From Hydrogenoanaerobacterium saccharovorans (GTDB lineage: Bacteria > Bacillota > Clostridia > Oscillospirales > Ruminococcaceae), in assembly GCF_016901815.1 (NCBI RefSeq), contig NZ_JACSNR010000010.1:48826-112825 (forward strand): a stretch of 64,000 nt of DNA. Reading direction: 5' to 3'. Within the stretch, counting starts at the first letter, position 1. Every line of letters starts with the position of its first letter. A program made the translations under genes and the position numbers. The notes beneath the pieces were generated by a model, which worked only from the letters and a program-made list of their open reading frames with translations, made no database searches and was not told the origin of the DNA. Shown here one piece after another: positions 41,937 to 49,109 of this stretch.

Positions 41937-44144
41937 TTACAGCTTGCAGCCGCCTGTGAAGCTGCTTGCCTCATCGTCATCATCAAAGAACTTGGCCGGC
42001 TTGAGCTTTCTCATCGCCTGGGGAGAGGAATCCTTGGAAGGCAGCTTAGCGGCCGTCGGGGCCGGGGCTTCCACGGCCTTGGTGTCTGGTGCGGCTGCGG
42101 ACCAGCTGGGCAGCTCGAAGTCATCCTGCATGGATCGCCATTCCGCCTCAAACAGATCCTCCAGGGAATCATCGCCTTGCAGGATCTCCATTTCATCGCC
42201 CTGGGCAGTACCCGGGGCTTCTTCAAAAGCATGGATTTTTTCGGGCGCCGGCTGGGAATCTTCGGGTATTTCGCCGGCAGCCCTGCCAGCGGGGGCAGTT
42301 TCTGGGGAGCAGTCGGTAGCGGGCTGTTCAAGGTCTTTGCTCTGGGTATCCTGGGTGTCCTGGGCGTCAGGCATTTTCCAGAAATCATCATCAGGATCGA
42401 AATCCTTTATGGAAATAGGCTCCCACTTTTTCGATTCGGGATCTCTGGTATAGTCGAATTTTTCTGCAAAGAGGATCGGCTGATCCTTGAGCATGATGAT
42501 CTCAGTCTTTTGGTTATCTTTTGCCATTGTGAGGACCTCATTGTCTGTCAGCAGCTGACGGTGTGCATCGCCTTTACTCAACCGCTCTTCCAAGGTCAGA
42601 TAAAGCGGGTCAAGTTTGTTATGGTTTTCACCCTGGTTTTCCGATACCGCAGTAGCATCGCCAGATCGCCATGCAACACGATCAACTGTTATGCGGTCAT
42701 TTCCTCCCAGGTAAACAAAGTGGTCGCAGTTTCCCATAATCCGCTCATAGGTTGGGTACGGATAGCGTTCGATCAGGTCAGCCAGCGACTGACACAAAAT
42801 GGATACATTCACTGCCCGGGAACGGGTTGTCGCCAATTTTTTCAGAAAATCGGGGATTTCACCGATATTGGGGAACTCATCCAGTATGACATTGACCGGT
42901 ACTTCACAGCGCTCATTCTTTGTCTCAGTATCAGCATATTTTATTACCTGAATAAAGAACAAAGTGAAAAACAGACAAACTAAAAAGTCATAGGTTGCGT
43001 GCTGGTCAGGGACGATGGCAAAGTATGCGCATTTTTCCTTTCCTGCCAACTCAAGGTCAATGCCGGGATCATCGCCGCCGGTAATTCTCCGGATCTCTCC
43101 GTTCAAGAAAATATCCAAACGGAACGCCAGGCCTGCAAGCATATCTCCTGTGTTTTCGGGTCGGGATTTCATAAAGGCTCTGTATGCCTTGCTTGCAGGG
43201 TTCCCGGGATATTTCACCTGGATCTCTGTAAAGTCCTTTTTTATATCCTCCATGCTCATATTGGAGATGTAGTCATAGACTGCCGGGAAAGAAAGCTCGT
43301 CTTTTCCGTTTTTCCACATGATGTACTGCCGCAGAAGCAGCGCCTTCAGAAAGGCTCGCTCACCACGGCTCCAGAAGTCGCTTGTGCTTTCGCTGGTGTT
43401 CTGGATAATGACGAAGCTGATCTGCTCGACGATGCTGCTCGCTTCGTCATCGTCTGCGTTCTGCAACGCCCCCAGCAGGAAATTCCAGCGGCTGGAATGT
43501 TTGAGAGAAACCAGGTTCAAAGCAGCCACTCTGTAACCGCTTTTCCGAAGCCATACCGCCGAATCCCTGAAAAGCTCGCCCTTGGGGTCGGACACGACGA
43601 TGCTCTCTCCCCGGCGGACGGCTCCGATGATCTTATTGCGGGCGATGGCACGGGATTTCATCGAACCGGCACCACCGATAGCAAGAAAATGTCGGTTATG
43701 TGGGGAGTTTAACGGCTGGCTGATAACCAGGCCGTCCTTTACCCCGATTATGTCGCCTTCTGCCTGTTCGCAATGGTTGACTGGGACGCAGTTGAAGCAC
43801 TTGCGCATCCGCCGGTTGTCCATCAGCTCTGCAGTGCCAAAGGTACCGGACGATGAGAAGCGGAAGTTGCGGTCAGGATCCAATTTCGTGTTGGAGAACC
43901 TGGCCCCCGGGGAGAGCAGAAGGACCCCCAGCAGGATCACGATGATCGCTGCCTTGAGGAAAAAGGAGAGAAATGCCGTGATCCCTACGAATGGATTCAG
44001 GGAAAAGCCGCCGGCGCCTTTGTCAAAGACTGTTGTGAGTACTCCCAGCAGATAGAGCGAGAGCGGAATGCCAATCCAGAACATTTTGGGAGACTTCTGG
44101 TAATGATCCTTGATCCAGTTCCACCAATTCTTAAATCGCCACAC
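41937..44144 (-). CDS. virD4: VirD4/TraG-type coupling protein
   Basis: 735 residues from GTG 44144 behind GGAGGAAG, right after the previous stop; ATGs within the previous gene are alternatives. Two N-terminal membrane helices (about 22-40 and 52-78). The P-loop is IGGAGSMKSR (157-165), with Met where a Gly is usual; Walker B is VPVNVILDEFPNIGEIPDF, then TTRSRAVNVSILCQSLADL. The C-terminal ~150 residues are an acidic, Ala/Pro-rich tail. It brings the relaxase-DNA substrate to the secretion channel. No relaxase gene is in the window. Confidence 0.92.
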   Translation of the reverse strand: MWRFKNWWNWIKDHYQKSPKMFWIGIPLSLYLLGVLTTVFDKGAGGFSLNPFVGITAFLSFFLKAAIIVILLGVLLLSPGARFSNTKLDPDRNFRFSSSGTFGTAELMDNRRMRKCFNCVPVNHCEQAEGDIIGVKDGLVISQPLNSPHNRHFLAIGGAGSMKSRAIARNKIIGAVRRGESIVVSDPKGELFRDSAVWLRKSGYRVAALNLVSLKHSSRWNFLLGALQNADDDEASSIVEQISFVIIQNTSESTSDFWSRGERAFLKALLLRQYIMWKNGKDELSFPAVYDYISNMSMEDIKKDFTEIQVKYPGNPASKAYRAFMKSRPENTGDMLAGLAFRLDIFLNGEIRRITGGDDPGIDLELAGKEKCAYFAIVPDQHATYDFLVCLFFTLFFIQVIKYADTETKNERCEVPVNVILDEFPNIGEIPDFLKKLATTRSRAVNVSILCQSLADLIERYPYPTYERIMGNCDHFVYLGGNDRITVDRVAWRSGDATAVSENQGENHNKLDPLYLTLEERLSKGDAHRQLLTDNEVLTMAKDNQKTEIIMLKDQPILFAEKFDYTRDPESKKWEPISIKDFDPDDDFWKMPDAQDTQDTQSKDLEQPATDCSPETAPAGRAAGEIPEDSQPAPEKIHAFEEAPGTAQGDEMEILQGDDSLEDLFEAEWRSMQDDFELPSWSAAAPDTKAVEAPAPTAAKLPSKDSSPQAMRKLKPAKFFDDDDEASSFTGGCKL

Positions 44145-44160
44145 TATTTCTTCCTCCATT

Positions 44161-44952
44161 TCACACATAGTATTTTCTTGGCAAGAAGGACTCGCCATAG
44201 TATTTCACTTCCGCATCGTACCGCAGCTGGAGCGCTTCTTCCCTCGTTTTGCGGTACTCGCTCATCACCAATTCCCCACGGACCCACAGCCGCACCTGCC
44301 ATCGGTCACGCATACGGGTCACCCCTTCGATCTTGGGCGGGTGTTTCTTCAGGTACACCTTCTCGATTTGCTGGAGTTCTTTGAGCATGGGTTCGTAATA
44401 CTGTTCGATCAGGCTTTCCCCCCAGTACTTCTTTTCGAGGTCCATGCGCATCTGCAACGCCTCCTGGACCGACTCAGTCATGTACATTGGTGCCCAGTAT
44501 CCATCAAAATTGCGGGCCACGGCCCACATCAGGCGGTTGCCATACCACATGATCCCTTCAACGGTCGTTGCCCATTTGGTGTAAGACTCTGACTCGTACA
44601 CCCGGACTTCCTTTTTGACTTCAGCGGGTAGCGGGGTCTTGCACCCACAGTTCGTGAGGCGTCCGCTCAAGAGCAGCCGCATCGGTGTCACAACGATGTT
44701 TCCGCAGGTACACTGGCACTTTCCAATCAGGTCGCCGGTGGTCTCCCCTTCTTTATGGCTCCACATAGCTTCTTTGACTATGATCGACCCGAACTTGCGG
44801 CCGGAGTACTTGCAGATCTCGTCCAGGAATCGATGGACTTCCAGATCATTCAGGCTGTTGTAGAAAGCGATGTCCCTTTTCATGATCCATGCTTTGGGGT
44901 TGACCTTGCCGATCGGTTTGATCCACCCGGGGGATTCTGTTTCTTTGCTCAT
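44161..44952 (-). CDS. Zinc-finger / AP2-like DNA-binding protein
   Basis: 263 residues. A Cys cluster CQCTCG...NCGCK (about 79-104) suggests a zinc site as in phage and ICE HNH/AP2 proteins. The C-terminal ~50 residues resemble an AP2 DNA-binding domain (GVTRMRDRWQVRLWVRGELV..TREEALQLRYDAEVKYYGE), and a similar AP2-like repeat may precede it (YTKWATTVEGIMWYGNRLMWAVARN..). No HNH catalytic triad is visible. Probably sequence-specific DNA binding, perhaps at a transfer or regulatory site. Directly upstream of virD4. Confidence 0.6.
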   Translation of the reverse strand: MSKETESPGWIKPIGKVNPKAWIMKRDIAFYNSLNDLEVHRFLDEICKYSGRKFGSIIVKEAMWSHKEGETTGDLIGKCQCTCGNIVVTPMRLLLSGRLTNCGCKTPLPAEVKKEVRVYESESYTKWATTVEGIMWYGNRLMWAVARNFDGYWAPMYMTESVQEALQMRMDLEKKYWGESLIEQYYEPMLKELQQIEKVYLKKHPPKIEGVTRMRDRWQVRLWVRGELVMSEYRKTREEALQLRYDAEVKYYGESFLPRKYYV

Positions 44953-44989
44953 CTTTTCTCACCTTCTTTCATTCTGCAAAACCCGCTAT

Positions 44990-46591
44990 TTACTCATTCA
45001 CGGTCGGATCGCCATAAATGAGGTTATTCTCCCTGAACTGTTCCTGGACATACTCTTCCAGATCTTCCTGGTCGAGAAACCACAGCCGGACGATCCTCTC
45101 AAGTTCACTTGTCTCAAAGACCTGGGTCCAGAACGGGCGCTCCCATGCCATGGTGATGACAAGGTACCGCTCCTTCCCGGGATTCATGGCCTTCTGGACA
45201 AGCCACAGTACCGTGTCGAGCCGCAGCACTGTCATATCGATGACTTGGGTATTGTCGATCAGTTCCGCCGCTATGAATCCATCATTTTCATAATGCCTCC
45301 TGATCTTACAGATCTCCCCACGCTCCGCCGCAGCCCGTACGATTTTCAACACCATGGCCTTCATGTATACGATCCAGTGCGGGAAATTCATTATAGCCAG
45401 CAACGGGATCGATTCCCGGATCACAGGGAGGTAATATGTGTTGGGGCAATCTCGCAGGTTGTAGGTGTTGTTGACCCGCTCCCGCTCCTTTGGGGTGATG
45501 TGGTAGCGCATGATGGAAGCCTGGGTCGTTTGAAGCACACTCAGCGCTGCCTTGAATGTATCGTCGCCCAGCAACAGGCGTCCTTCGACCTTTGGGGATA
45601 CCTTTACTTCCCTCACCTTACCCTCATAGTCATTCTGAAGTTCGGTAATGCTTCTCTGATACACTGCCTGCGCCCAGTTGGTTGCCAACGCTTCCGCCAG
45701 CTCCTCGCCCCGTCGATTGATTGTGGGGGCAGTGCGTTCGGTGTTGTAGACCAGGTACAGGCCGCTTCCGGTGAAGATTGCAGCGCTCATGCGGGTGTAG
45801 GAGATCAGGTCGCTTTCCTCTGGGGTGCCTTTGCGCAGCGTCGTTTCGATTCTGGAAAGTTCTTGCAGTTCCGGGAGGAAGTACAGGCAGCCGACCGGCG
45901 TTTCACGGTACAGGTACTGTTTGGTGTCCATCGTCAGCTTGTAGGTCCGTCCCCGTTGCGGCTCGGTGTAGTATTGATAGACGCCTTGGTTATAGATGGA
46001 GTTTTCTTCTCCTCTGTATTTTTCCGTGTCCACAGCAGGAATCTCATCAAAAACTCTCCACGCTGGCGGCTTGCCAGCCGCCGTTTCGTCCACATCATAC
46101 AGACTAAGCCGTGTAACCGGGGGTTTGAGTTGCCGGTGCGTGGTGTACCCCGCCAGCTCTGCCATCGCCCGGGTCTCTGACATGAGGGACATACGATAGA
46201 CTTTGCGTATCTCATAGGACACATCATTCTCTTTTAGTTCCGTGTAGTAGCGTTTGGGATTCCGCTCTCGCAGGAATTGACGCCCTTCACTTCCCAGTGC
46301 ATACCTTTTCCCCCAGACATCTCCCGGGATACCCGGTTCTCGCTTTCTCGTTCGACGCATCTCCTGATTCTTTTCCTTCACCTTTTCCTTCAGATTCATT
46401 TCCCTGAGCTTTCTTTCCTCCACCAATCCATGTATTTTCCGATTCTTCCAGTTCCGTGTCCCCGGCCACAGCATCAGCGCTCTTTGCGTTACCCATTCGC
46501 TGTCCGCAGCCCACCGTAAAAAAGCTGTCGAAGCTGCCGAACTCATTGCATTCCGTCCGGCATTTTTCTTCTTTTTCATGTTCTCCTGCAT
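44990..46591 (-). CDS. Hypothetical protein, possibly replication-relaxation type
   Basis: 533 residues, no membrane segment. Basic N-terminus (~1-90), then YALGSEGRQFLRERNPKRYYTELKENDVSYEIRKVYRMSLMSETRAMAELAG, weakly like replication-relaxation (Replic_Relax) proteins of Gram-positive elements. The rest is alpha/beta (GVYQYYTEPQRGRTYKLTMDTKQYLYRET; FFLPELQE-like). No HUH or Walker motif. It follows a four-site operator region and leads the block with the AP2-like gene and virD4. Function uncertain. Confidence 0.5.
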   Translation of the reverse strand: MQENMKKKKNAGRNAMSSAASTAFLRWAADSEWVTQRALMLWPGTRNWKNRKIHGLVEERKLREMNLKEKVKEKNQEMRRTRKREPGIPGDVWGKRYALGSEGRQFLRERNPKRYYTELKENDVSYEIRKVYRMSLMSETRAMAELAGYTTHRQLKPPVTRLSLYDVDETAAGKPPAWRVFDEIPAVDTEKYRGEENSIYNQGVYQYYTEPQRGRTYKLTMDTKQYLYRETPVGCLYFLPELQELSRIETTLRKGTPEESDLISYTRMSAAIFTGSGLYLVYNTERTAPTINRRGEELAEALATNWAQAVYQRSITELQNDYEGKVREVKVSPKVEGRLLLGDDTFKAALSVLQTTQASIMRYHITPKERERVNNTYNLRDCPNTYYLPVIRESIPLLAIMNFPHWIVYMKAMVLKIVRAAAERGEICKIRRHYENDGFIAAELIDNTQVIDMTVLRLDTVLWLVQKAMNPGKERYLVITMAWERPFWTQVFETSELERIVRLWFLDQEDLEEYVQEQFRENNLIYGDPTVNE

Positions 46592-46664
46592 ACTAAACTA
46601 CGCCCTCCTTACGGGGTATGTCGAAAATCCCGGTTTTGTTGATAACTATGCCGGTTTTTACTGA

Positions 46665-46827
46665 CCTGATAGTGTACAAAACGGTTTTTCCGCTTTTGTG
46701 AATATGTGTAGTATAAATTCTGTATAGTTTGAATAATCAATAGAAAATGTACACTATCAGGGCAAGCTGCTATTTGCAATGTACATCATCAGGACGGGTA
46801 TTGCGTACAAATTGTGTGCTATCATGG
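46665..46827 (-). repeat. Four copies of a TGTACACTATCAGG-type site
   Basis: TGTACACTATCAGG at 46748-46761; its inverse at 46665-46678; TGTACATCATCAGG at 46780-46793; a diverged copy TGTGTGCTATCATGG at 46813-46827. They fill the space before the 44990-46591 gene and are probable binding sites for a plasmid-encoded regulator or replication protein. Confidence 0.7.
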
Positions 46828-46838
46828 CATACCGAATT

Positions 46839-47606
46839 TTAGAACTGGTCTAAATTATCCTGGGCCTCCTTTCTGGGTTCGGGCTGCTCATAAAGGGAGA
46901 AATCAAGCTGCCGGAAGATCTCGTTTCGCCGGCGCATCGGCCCTATGATAAATTCAGTACGGAATTGTGTATCCTCTACTCCCATCTGCATAAAGACACA
47001 GGAGCGGGGACTATCGTTGAAAAGCAGTGAAGATTGAAGGGCATTCAGCGTAGCGGAAACCTCGATGTTGTCATAGTCACGGTAGCGCCTCTGGACCTGC
47101 TTCAGGGTGAAGTGATGCACCAGGACAATGATGACAGGCCCCATACGAAGCATCCTGCCATGCTCGCCGGCATACCGATCCTGGAAGAAGCGGACAGCCT
47201 GCGACACTGACTCTGGCAGCGTGTAGCTGTACTTGGTCTTGATTGGCAGGAGCGTAGGCATCTCGACCCTGAGTACTTCGCTCTCTTCATCATAGCTGAT
47301 ATGGATGTCATCGGATATGCTCAGTTCTTTGGCATGAGAAAACCAGTCCGGTCCCGATTCTTCCTGCGAAACCATGTCAATGAGACTGCGGTATGAAGTG
47401 CGCAGGTCGTGGATGTACTTCTCGGTCGCCTGGGCCATCTGTGCAATGACATCCTCCGGATCGGAAGCCATAGGAAGCGTCTGGCAGAAGGCGTTCAGGC
47501 GGCGCTCGTAAAGATCGGTCCGTTCCAGTTCCCATAGAAGTTCTTCAGACATGGGACTTTTGGCATTTTCAGCAAGATCCTTCAGTAATTTCTGATACTT
47601 TTTCAT
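46839..47606 (-). CDS. Hypothetical protein (255 aa; DUF6100-like?)
   Basis: ATG behind AAAGGAG. Soluble. N-terminal helices (MKKYQKLLKDLAENAKSPMSEELLWELERTD), then an alpha/beta domain with VEMPTLLPIKTKYSYTLPESV and GPVIIVLVHHFTLKQVQRRYRDYDNIE. This pattern occurs in uncharacterised proteins of Clostridia ICEs (possibly DUF6100), beside the gene upstream of it. Shares an operon with 47625-48305 (18 bp gap). Function unknown. Confidence 0.55.
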   Translation of the reverse strand: MKKYQKLLKDLAENAKSPMSEELLWELERTDLYERRLNAFCQTLPMASDPEDVIAQMAQATEKYIHDLRTSYRSLIDMVSQEESGPDWFSHAKELSISDDIHISYDEESEVLRVEMPTLLPIKTKYSYTLPESVSQAVRFFQDRYAGEHGRMLRMGPVIIVLVHHFTLKQVQRRYRDYDNIEVSATLNALQSSLLFNDSPRSCVFMQMGVEDTQFRTEFIIGPMRRRNEIFRQLDFSLYEQPEPRKEAQDNLDQF

Positions 47607-47624
47607 TTTGCGACTCCTTTCATC

Positions 47625-48305
47625 TTACCCCTGGCTGCAAAGCCGACAGCTTCCGTTCTTCTCCAGGACATAAGCATAGGCAATAGAGGGGGATTTGATT
47701 TTTTCAAGCTGTACTTCCGATTCCAGAAGCAAGATATAGCGCTCATTGCGGATCATCTCGACTTCCTCATCCGTCAGTGGGTAGCTGTTGGCCTGATTGA
47801 ACTGCAAAAGGTGTTCGTCCCGGATCCGGTTGTCCAGGTAAGTCTCTGCGCCCGAGGGACAGTAGGCGATCTGATACCTGCGATCCTCCCGGTGCATCAC
47901 GATTTGTCCGACCCGTTCTGAGCCGAGCGACGGATAGTGGAAATCCGCCTGGGGCAGAAAGAGAAGCAGAAGCCACATACAGCGCTCCAGGGGCAAGTAA
48001 CCCGGGTTGTTTATGACTTCGGCAATATCCTGAGTCCGGCTGGAGAAAAAAGTGCGTGTCCCGGGGTCATACCAACACCGCCGCATCTTCTTCTGGAACT
48101 GCTGGAGCATCCGCTTTGCCGTCTGCGGATCGAACCCATCCTCCCCCTCACCGCCCGCTACTTTACTGACGATTTCATAGAGTCGAACAATCTGATCCCG
48201 GTGCACATGGCCGTAGGTAACGATCAGGTCCTCAATGTACTCATTCCGGAGGCGCCGGTCTTTCTGAATATATCTCTGCCTATTAACCAAACTAAGTCCT
48301 TCCAT
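47625..48305 (-). CDS. Putative winged-helix DNA-binding protein (DUF5697-like?)
   Basis: 226 residues, ATG behind GAGGAGG. The N-terminal ~80 residues look like a winged helix (RRLRNEYIEDLIVTYGHVHRDQIVRLYEI..AKRMLQQFQKKMRRCWY, then TRTFFSSR). The C-terminal half is alpha/beta with PLTDEEVEMIRNERYILLLESEVQ and a Cys pair (CRLC). Its 5' side is occupied by the 13-palindrome array, so it is the prime candidate to bind that array (autoregulation, partition or replication). The DUF assignment is tentative. Confidence 0.55.
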   Translation of the reverse strand: MEGLSLVNRQRYIQKDRRLRNEYIEDLIVTYGHVHRDQIVRLYEIVSKVAGGEGEDGFDPQTAKRMLQQFQKKMRRCWYDPGTRTFFSSRTQDIAEVINNPGYLPLERCMWLLLLFLPQADFHYPSLGSERVGQIVMHREDRRYQIAYCPSGAETYLDNRIRDEHLLQFNQANSYPLTDEEVEMIRNERYILLLESEVQLEKIKSPSIAYAYVLEKNGSCRLCSQG

Positions 48306-48373
48306 GGTGTTTCCTCCTCTGTCTTTACAGCCTTACGGGGGCTGTTTCTCATGGGTGCAGTGCTTCATTCCAG

Positions 48374-48764
48374 TTGTGCGCACAAAGAAAGAACGCCCCG
48401 GGCGTTTGTGCGTACAAAGAACCCGAAGGCCGGGGTTTATGCGCACAAACCAAACCGAGGGCCGGGGTCTGTGCGCACATTTCTCTGTTTTGTACGCACA
48501 AACAAGAATTTTTTTGATTTTGTGCGTACAATCAGGAACCATTCAGGTAAATAAAGGGTCTTTTGTGCGTACAACCGGTGCGTTTGTGCGTACAATCAGG
48601 AAATAAAATGGATTAAAAAGGATTTGTGCGCACATTTTGCCGCCCCGGGGGCTTTTTGTGCGCACAGCCCTTGCCTGGGCCTCTTTGTGCGCACAAGCCT
48701 CCGCTGGTGGGGTTGAATCTTGTGCGCACAAGTTGCCGCCCTGGGGCGAATCCTGTGCGCACAA
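48374..48764. repeat. Array of 13 palindromes (TTGTGCGCACAA type), helically phased
   Basis: Sites of 12 bp start at 48374, 48406, 48437, 48469, 48490, 48520, 48563, 48584, 48624, 48656, 48685, 48720 and 48753. Variants are TTGTGCGCACAA and TTGTGCGTACAA, with a few end changes. Start-to-start distances are 21, 29-35 and 40-43 bp, close to 2, 3 and 4 helical turns, so the sites mostly face one side of the DNA. The sequence between sites is not conserved. It lies upstream of the 47625-48305 gene. Candidate centromere, origin or large operator. Confidence 0.9.
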
Positions 48765-48821
48765 GCGCCTGTACCTATGAGAAACAGCCCTGAGTATCTC
48801 TCAGGGCCGCCTTCTGTGACT

Positions 48822-49109
48822 CTATTCTTCTTCTGCCAGGATCTCCGGCTCTTCACCTTCTCCCTCGCTGGCGCCAGAATGGCGCCGCTGCATCTCCTCC
48901 TCCATAATACTTGAAGTCTCCCGGTTGTCCGTGGTGATGAGGCGGTGTTCCAGCTTCGAGGAAATGATCCGGATGGGCACGCTGTTGCCGCTGCCGGTCA
49001 GCAGCGCCTCCCCAACTTCGAGGTTCATAATGGTTGCCTTCTCACTGGGCCGCAGCCCCAGAATGTCTGCCAGCTGGTTCAGAGCGCTCGTTTCAGTTGA
49101 CATTATCAT
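48822..49109 (-). CDS. Separated C-terminal tail of VirB4
   Basis: About 95 residues from ATG 49109 or 49103, weak ribosome binding site. LNQLADILGLRPSEKATIMNLEVGEALLTGSGNSVPIRIISSKLEHRLITTD matches the extreme C-terminus of VirB4 ATPases, but lies in another frame from the main gene, which it overlaps by 17 bp. An acidic tail follows (ending EEPEILAEEE). Either a translated separate subunit or a remnant left by a deletion. See findings. Confidence 0.65.
   Translation of the reverse strand: MIMSTETSALNQLADILGLRPSEKATIMNLEVGEALLTGSGNSVPIRIISSKLEHRLITTDNRETSSIMEEEMQRRHSGASEGEGEEPEILAEEE

Noticed and set aside
44990..46591. Relaxase
   Set aside because: No HUH motif with catalytic Tyr and no MOB-type signature could be found in this protein or elsewhere in the window.
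48304..48764. Plus- and minus-strand frames through the palindrome array
   Set aside because: Their translations are just the palindrome read as repeated Cys-Ala-His-Lys or Val-Arg-Thr units, and they lack ribosome binding sites.
48374..48764. Possible CRISPR array
   Set aside because: Repeats are only 12 bp palindromes with spacers of 9-31 bp, and no cas genes are present.
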